Shown: positions 59,030 to 64,000 of the stretch, in pieces
Layout of the letters: the number at the start of each line of letters is the position of its first letter
Numbering within the stretch: position 1 is the first letter of the stretch
Assembly: GCA_963721645.1 (NCBI GenBank)
Contig: CAVRJK010000002.1
Coordinates: 1,240,001 to 1,304,000, forward strand
From: JALZKA01 sp963721645
GTDB lineage: Bacteria > Actinomycetota > Thermoleophilia > Solirubrobacterales > 70-9
Direction: 5' to 3'
Length of the DNA stretch: 64,000 bases
Translations under genes and position numbers: made by a program
The notes under the pieces: generated by a model
Told to the model about the DNA's origin: nothing
Database searches by the model: none
What the model saw: only the letters and a program-made list of their open reading frames with translations

Positions 59030-60487
59030 GTGGCTTCGTCTGTCTCCGCCCAGTTCTCAGTGACCGTCCGCGTCGAGCTGGACGCGCGCCAGGAGCCCCT
59101 GGGCAAGCTGACCGCCTCGATCGCGGAGACCGGGGGCGCGCTTCAGTCGGTGGATCTCGTGCCAGGCGCCGGCGCCGAGGGCAAGCGCGTGCGCGAGTTC
59201 ACGATCGACGCCCGCGACCAGACCCATTGGGAAACAATCCTGCGGGCGATCGGCTCGACCCGGGGCGCCCGCGTCCTCGACTACGTCGATCGCACGATGG
59301 CGATGCACCGCGGCGGCAAGATCGAGCAGCACAACAAGTACCCCTTGAAGACTCGCGACGACCTCTCGATGGCCTACACGCCCGGAGTCGCCAGGGTCTG
59401 CCAGGAGATCGCGGCCGACCGCCAGAAGGCCTTCGAGTTCACGATCAAGAAGAACACGGTCGCGGTCGTCTCCGACGGCTCAGCCGTCCTCGGCCTGGGC
59501 GACATCGGGCCCGAGGCGGCGATGCCCGTCATGGAGGGCAAGGCGATGCTCTTCAAGGAGTTCGCCGACGTGGACGCGTTCCCGATCTGCCTGGACACCA
59601 ACGACCCGGACCGGATCATCGAGGCCGTGAAACTCATGGCGCCCACCTTCGGAGGAATCAACCTCGAGGACATCTCCGCCCCACGCTGCTTCTACATCGA
59701 GGAGACGCTCAAGGACGAGCTCGACATCCCCGTCTTCCACGACGACCAGCACGGCACGGCGGTCGTGACCATGGCCGCGCTCTTCAACGCGCTCAAGATC
59801 GTCGGCAAGCCGATCGAGTCGTTGCGCGTTCTCGTCGTCGGCCTCGGCGCCGCGGGCGTCGCGGTAACCAAGATGATGCTGGCCTCAGGCGTCGAGCACG
59901 TGATCGGCTGCGACCGCCAGGGTGCGCTCTCGACCGAGCGGGCGGATTACCAGGACGGCAGCCTCTCCGACATCAAACGCTGGTACGCAGAGAACTCCAA
60001 CCCCGACAAGCTCCTCGGGGGTCCGAACGAAGTGATCGAGGCCTGCGACGTGTTCGTCGGCCTCTCCGGGCCCGGGATCCTCCAGGCCGCCTCGCTGGAG
60101 AAGATGGGTGCCGATCCGATCGTCTTCGCGATGTCCAACCCCACTCCCGAGGTGATGCCCGAAGAGGCGGAGCCGTTCGTGCGGATCATGGCCACCGGCC
60201 GCTCCGACTACCCAAACCAGATCAACAACGTCTTGTGCTTCCCCGGCGTCTTTCGTGGCGCGCTCGACGCGGGCGCGGCCCGGATCACAGAGCCGATGAA
60301 GCTCGCGGCGGCCAAGGGGATCGCCGAGGTCGTCGCGGACGAGGATCTCTCCGAGGACTACATCATCCCCTCCGTCTTCGATCGGGATGTCGCGCCGGCG
60401 GTGGCCAAAGCGGTTGTAGAGGAGGCGCGTCGCGAGGGCATCGCGAGGATCTCCGAAGAAACAGGGACGTTCGCGACCCTCGAATAG
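59030..60487 (+). CDS. Malic enzyme with N-terminal ACT-like domain
   Basis: 485 residues from GTG 59030 (VASSVSAQFSVTVRVELDAR); the frame is open to 58985. The first ~85 residues are ACT-like (LGKLTASIAETGGALQSVDL), a likely allosteric ligand site. Then the malic enzyme: AYTPGVARVCQEI, SDGSAVLGLGDIGPEAAMPV, FHDDQHGTAVV, the NAD site VVGLGAAGVAVTKMM and AMSNPTPEVMPEE. Oxidative decarboxylation of malate to pyruvate, NAD or NADP. Confidence 0.94.
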   Translation: MASSVSAQFSVTVRVELDARQEPLGKLTASIAETGGALQSVDLVPGAGAEGKRVREFTIDARDQTHWETILRAIGSTRGARVLDYVDRTMAMHRGGKIEQHNKYPLKTRDDLSMAYTPGVARVCQEIAADRQKAFEFTIKKNTVAVVSDGSAVLGLGDIGPEAAMPVMEGKAMLFKEFADVDAFPICLDTNDPDRIIEAVKLMAPTFGGINLEDISAPRCFYIEETLKDELDIPVFHDDQHGTAVVTMAALFNALKIVGKPIESLRVLVVGLGAAGVAVTKMMLASGVEHVIGCDRQGALSTERADYQDGSLSDIKRWYAENSNPDKLLGGPNEVIEACDVFVGLSGPGILQAASLEKMGADPIVFAMSNPTPEVMPEEAEPFVRIMATGRSDYPNQINNVLCFPGVFRGALDAGAARITEPMKLAAAKGIAEVVADEDLSEDYIIPSVFDRDVAPAVAKAVVEEARREGIARISEETGTFATLE

Positions 60488-60502
60488 GGCATTGGAGCTT
60501 TG

Positions 60503-61417
60503 ATGAGATTTCTCGTGACAGGCGCCACCGGCGCCATCGGATCGGCCGTCTGCGACGCGCTACTGGCACGCGGCGACGAGGTGGTGGGCCTGTCGCGCAA
60601 CCCCGAAAAGGCGCGCCAGACCAATCCGACGGTCACCTGGCACGCGTGGGAGCCCGTGTCCGAGCGACCACCCGCAGAGGCTTTCGCAGGCGTCGACGGC
60701 GTGATCAACCTCGTCGGCGAAGAGATCAACCAGCGCTGGAACGACGAGGTGAAGAAGCGGATTCGCGACAGCCGGATCCGCGCCACCAAGAATCTTGTCG
60801 ACGGCATGCTGGCCGCCGATCCGCGGCCGAAAACGCTGGTCTCCGGTGCCGCGGTGGGCGTTTACGGGCTCGAGAACGGCGACCGGATCCTCGACGAGGA
60901 CTCCTCCGCCGGCTCGGACTTCCTCGCGCAGGTGGTCGTCGACTGGGAAGCCGCGGCGGCTGAGGCGGCCAAGGGCGGCGTGCGTGTCGCAACCGTGCGT
61001 ACGGGCCTCGTGCTCGACCCGGACTCGGGCCTTCTCAAGCAGCTCCTACCCATCTTCAAGCTCGGCGGCGGCGGACCGCTGGGCGGCGGTGATCAGTACA
61101 TGCCGTGGATCCACATCGACGACGAGGTCGGGCTGATCCTGTGGTCGCTCGACACTCCCGGCATCTCCGGCCCGGTGAACGTCACGGCCCCGAATCCGGT
61201 GACCAACAGGCACTTCTCGAAGACGCTCGGCAAGGTCCTGAAGCGCCCGGCCATCTTCCCGGCTCCCAAGTTTGCGGTCAAGGCTCTTCGTGGCGGCGAG
61301 GTGGCGGAGTTCGTCACGGCCAGCCTTCGCGTCGTGCCGCGCCGGCCGCTGGACAAGGGCTTCACCTTCCGCCACCCGGACCTCGAGCCGGCGCTTCGCG
61401 ACCTCTTGGACCGCTAG
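60503..61417 (+). CDS. TIGR01777-family epimerase (SDR superfamily)
   Basis: 304 residues from ATG 60503, with GGAG upstream. N-terminal VTGATGAIGSAVCDALLARG NAD(P) site, VINLVGEEINQRWNDEVKKR and the C-terminal DUF1731-like PAIFPAPKFAVKALRGGEVA. The family (YfcH-like) has unknown substrates. It starts 15 bp after the malic enzyme. Confidence 0.92.
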   Translation: MRFLVTGATGAIGSAVCDALLARGDEVVGLSRNPEKARQTNPTVTWHAWEPVSERPPAEAFAGVDGVINLVGEEINQRWNDEVKKRIRDSRIRATKNLVDGMLAADPRPKTLVSGAAVGVYGLENGDRILDEDSSAGSDFLAQVVVDWEAAAAEAAKGGVRVATVRTGLVLDPDSGLLKQLLPIFKLGGGGPLGGGDQYMPWIHIDDEVGLILWSLDTPGISGPVNVTAPNPVTNRHFSKTLGKVLKRPAIFPAPKFAVKALRGGEVAEFVTASLRVVPRRPLDKGFTFRHPDLEPALRDLLDR

Positions 61418-61434
61418 GCCGCTCGGCATCTCCC

Positions 61435-61920
61435 CTACTCGGCCAGGATGGCGTCCATCTGACCGACGGCTCCGCGAAGGCCTTCGACCATCCCCATCTC
61501 GACCATCTCTTGCATCTGCTCGCGTGACGCGAACGCAGAGGTGAGTGTCATCCGGGTTCCGCCCTCGAACTCGGTGAGCTCCACCGTCATATCGGAGGTT
61601 CCCATCTCATCGTTCGGATTCCCGTCCGCATCGGCGAAGCCGTCGGTCACCTCGAGCGAGCGTGGCGGGTCGACGGCGTTGACCCGCCACCAGCCACGGT
61701 GCCTCTCACCCTCGGGCCCCGTCATGAAGTAGGCGACTTCGCCTCCGGCGCTCAGGTCATGTTTGTCGAAGGTCGCCGGGTGGGTGGGCGGCCCCCACCA
61801 GCGCTCGAGCTTTCGGGGATCCGCCCAGAGCTCCCATACCCGTTCGATCGGTGCGTCGAAGTCGGCGACGAGCTTCAGGGTCAGTTCGTCGAGGTCCTTT
61901 TCGAGGCTTGTAATTGACAT
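61435..61920 (-). CDS. SRPBCC/AHSA1-domain protein
   Basis: 161 residues from ATG 61920, with an AGGAGG Shine-Dalgarno seven bases upstream. START-like helix-grip fold: LKLVADFDAPIERVWELWAD, KLERWWGPPTHPATF, EVAYFMTGPEG. Members bind hydrophobic ligands. Its partner is the ArsR-like regulator encoded just upstream (gap 11 bp), the common ArsR-SRPBCC pair. Confidence 0.92.
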   Translation of the reverse strand: MSITSLEKDLDELTLKLVADFDAPIERVWELWADPRKLERWWGPPTHPATFDKHDLSAGGEVAYFMTGPEGERHRGWWRVNAVDPPRSLEVTDGFADADGNPNDEMGTSDMTVELTEFEGGTRMTLTSAFASREQMQEMVEMGMVEGLRGAVGQMDAILAE

Positions 61921-61931
61921 GGGCGTTCCTC

Positions 61932-62273
61932 CTATTGATTGGGATCTTCGGCCAAGAGGCCGGTCATTCGGTCGATACGGCCTCGCCACGACTCTTCGAG
62001 TTCTTCGAGCGCCCTGCGGGCTGCGTCGAGGCCTGCGGGATTGGTGCGCACGACTTGCTCGCGGCCTCGTCGCTCTTTGGTGACCAGCCCCGCCCGCTCG
62101 AGCACGGCGACGTGCTTCTGGACCGCAGCGAAGCTCATCGGATATCCGTCGGCGAGGCGGGAGACGGAGAGCCCGGCTACGGCGGAGCGAGCGAGAATAT
62201 CGCGCCGAGTCGGGTCCGCAAGGGCCTGAAAGGCGAGATCCGGCTTGCGCGTGACCGGTGCATCTACAACCAT
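61932..62273 (-). CDS. ArsR-family transcriptional regulator
   Basis: 113 residues from ATG 62273 (MVVDAPVTRKPDLAFQALAD). Winged HTH: ADPTRRDILARSAVAGLSVS, FAAVQKHVAVLERAGLVTKE. No Cys metal site is seen, so likely of the SRPBCC-paired type rather than a metal sensor. A perfect inverted repeat overlapping its start is the probable autoregulatory operator. Confidence 0.92.
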   Translation of the reverse strand: MVVDAPVTRKPDLAFQALADPTRRDILARSAVAGLSVSRLADGYPMSFAAVQKHVAVLERAGLVTKERRGREQVVRTNPAGLDAARRALEELEESWRGRIDRMTGLLAEDPNQ

Positions 62274-62285
62274 ACGGTTGTAGAT
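62262..62285. promoter_or_regulatory. Probable ArsR operator
   Basis: Perfect inverted repeat ATCTACAACC-ATAC-GGTTGTAGAT spanning the start codon of the ArsR gene. The 10-bp arms and position suit binding by a dimeric winged helix and autorepression. Confidence 0.7.
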
Positions 62286-62289
62286 TACA

Positions 62290-63197
62290 TCATTCCCCTG
62301 CGAGAACGACCTGACCGTCGGCGGTGACCCGGTAGCCGGCGATCGGAGCGTCCAGCGTCGTCTCGCCCTCGTCGGTGATCGTGTATTTACCGAGCACCGA
62401 GTCGCGCTCGGTGCCGTCGAAGTACGCGGCGACCACGGCCGAGCGCGAGAGCGGATCATCGGCGCGGTCTATCGCGGCCAGCGCCGAGGCCATGGCCTCG
62501 TATCCGTACGCAGCCCACGGACCCGCATCGCGATCGAACTCCGCACGAAAGCGCTTGAGCATCGCCTGACCGGGCGCCGGCAGCGACCTGGGATCGGCGG
62601 GCCCCGAGATCAGACCGTTGCCGAGACGCTCAGCGATCTCGTCGTCGGACGGAAGGACCCGGGCGAAAGTTCTCTCCCCCGTCGCCTGGACGTCCTCAGG
62701 CACCGAGTTGTCGAAGGTTTCCTCGACGACAAGGTCAGTCGCTCCCGATCCGGGTGCGACCTGCAGGATGCCCGCCGAGTTCGTGATCGGGACCGAAGTG
62801 CGGCTGGGCGCGGAGTCGAGCTCGCCGATGTAGGCGATCGAGGTCGAGTCTTCTGTCGCCGCGCGAGCGTTCCGCCCAGCCGAAACCGGGTCCGAGCGGC
62901 TCTCGTTCCTCCCCGCAACGTCCAGGTATTCGGCCTTGACTTCGATACCTCCCGCTTCACCCTCCGCCTCGGCGAGCGCCAGTCGCGCGCCGTCGGCGGC
63001 GTCGCGACCCTCGGGTCCCGCGGGCCCGGTCAGCGGTGCGCTGACATAGATAGTGAGCACCGGATCTCCCTCGGCTTCGGGCTGCCCGCAGCCCGCGAAC
63101 ACGAGCGAAGCCGTGGCCATTACCAGGGCAAACGCCCCGATCACCCCCCTATAGAGGGGTGCGTCGGACGTTTCGCCTCGGTGGGAGTGGTGGCGCA

Positions 63198-63198
<1 letters not shown>
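62290..63198 (-). CDS. Substrate-binding lipoprotein (type I periplasmic-binding fold), apparently missing its middle
   Basis: 302 residues. Lipobox VFAGC after a hydrophobic signal. The N-lobe reads ILTIYVSAPLTGPAGPEGRD, SIAYIGELDSAPSRTSVPIT, GILQVAPGSGATDL; the C-lobe end GPWAAYGYEAMASALAAIDR is typical of the Leu/Ile/Val-binding family. Between FARVLPSDDEIAERLGNGLI and SGPADPRSLP about 100 residues of the usual fold (the second Rossmann lobe) are absent, and the length is well below the ~400 of the family. GTG start at 63196-63198 is uncertain; it touches the pfk stop. Confidence 0.75.

Positions 63199-64000
<802 letters not shown>

Noticed and set aside
58531..60963. 810-codon open frame overlapping the malic enzyme and epimerase genes
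   Set aside because: It is an Arg/Pro/Gly-rich shadow frame of two genes with clear family motifs; typical of GC-rich DNA.

Overview
The window looks like a chromosomal segment of a high-GC actinobacterium. The gene content (PPi-type phosphofructokinase with an H+-pyrophosphatase, a DUF2520-panC-panD-panB operon, tandem TrkA proteins behind APC-type permeases, Gram-positive-type LexA boxes, FmdB/UDG/Tsa cluster) and many GTG starts with 4-bp GTGA/ATGA overlaps suggest Thermoleophilia (Solirubrobacterales/Gaiellales-like). That placement is inference; there is no rRNA in the window. Two tRNA genes are present (Met-CAU, Gln-CUG). I see no CRISPR array, no IS element and no prophage.

Layout. 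1-8 kb: an M29 aminopeptidase cut by the left edge, a secreted beta-helix/RTX-like protein, tRNA-Met, a SnoaL-like protein, a small secreted protein, an MBL-fold hydrolase, a Tat-exported collagen-like protein and a large GT25-GT2-TPR-propeller fusion. 8-15 kb: a DrrAB-type ABC exporter, an EamA exporter, a small Cys-rich protein, and a heterodimeric ABC exporter with one degenerate ATP site. 15-23 kb: an HNH nuclease behind a perfect LexA box, tRNA-Gln, then a six-gene leftward operon (APC-Usp permease, small membrane protein, second APC-Usp permease, TrkA-N, TrkA, FAD reductase), the best candidate for an uncharacterised transport system. 23-31 kb: glyoxalase, secreted propeller, FMN oxidase, H+-PPase, GCS2 ligase, Rex and a glutaredoxin-like protein. 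31-38 kb: the tRNA t6A cluster (tsaD, rimI, tsaB, tsaE) with UDG and a zinc ribbon, then the pantothenate operon. 38-50 kb: lipoproteins, hexapeptide acyltransferase, ferritin-like protein, uvrA (with a LexA box), a DivIVA-like coiled coil, GMC oxidoreductase, AI-2E family transporter, uvrB. 50-64 kb: a HELNH metallopeptidase, DoxX-like protein, rpsA-coaE-SLT operon, GGR-like flavoprotein, polA, malic enzyme, TIGR01777 epimerase, ArsR/SRPBCC pair, a shortened substrate-binding lipoprotein and a phosphofructokinase cut by the right edge.

Two window-wide patterns matter. First, five otherwise well-conserved genes (M29 peptidase, FMN oxidase, hppA, metallopeptidase, polA) each carry one apparent +1 shift; because polA is essential or nearly so in most bacteria, consensus insertion errors are a stronger explanation than mass pseudogenisation. 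A sixth gene, collagen-like, is shifted by a 34-bp tandem duplication. Second, a palindromic repeat family with core GGGGTCTGRCCCC recurs in intergenic spaces (about 3.26, 28.46, 39.2, 55.3 and 58.5 kb), and a different palindrome sits in frame inside the flavoprotein gene at 54.5 kb.
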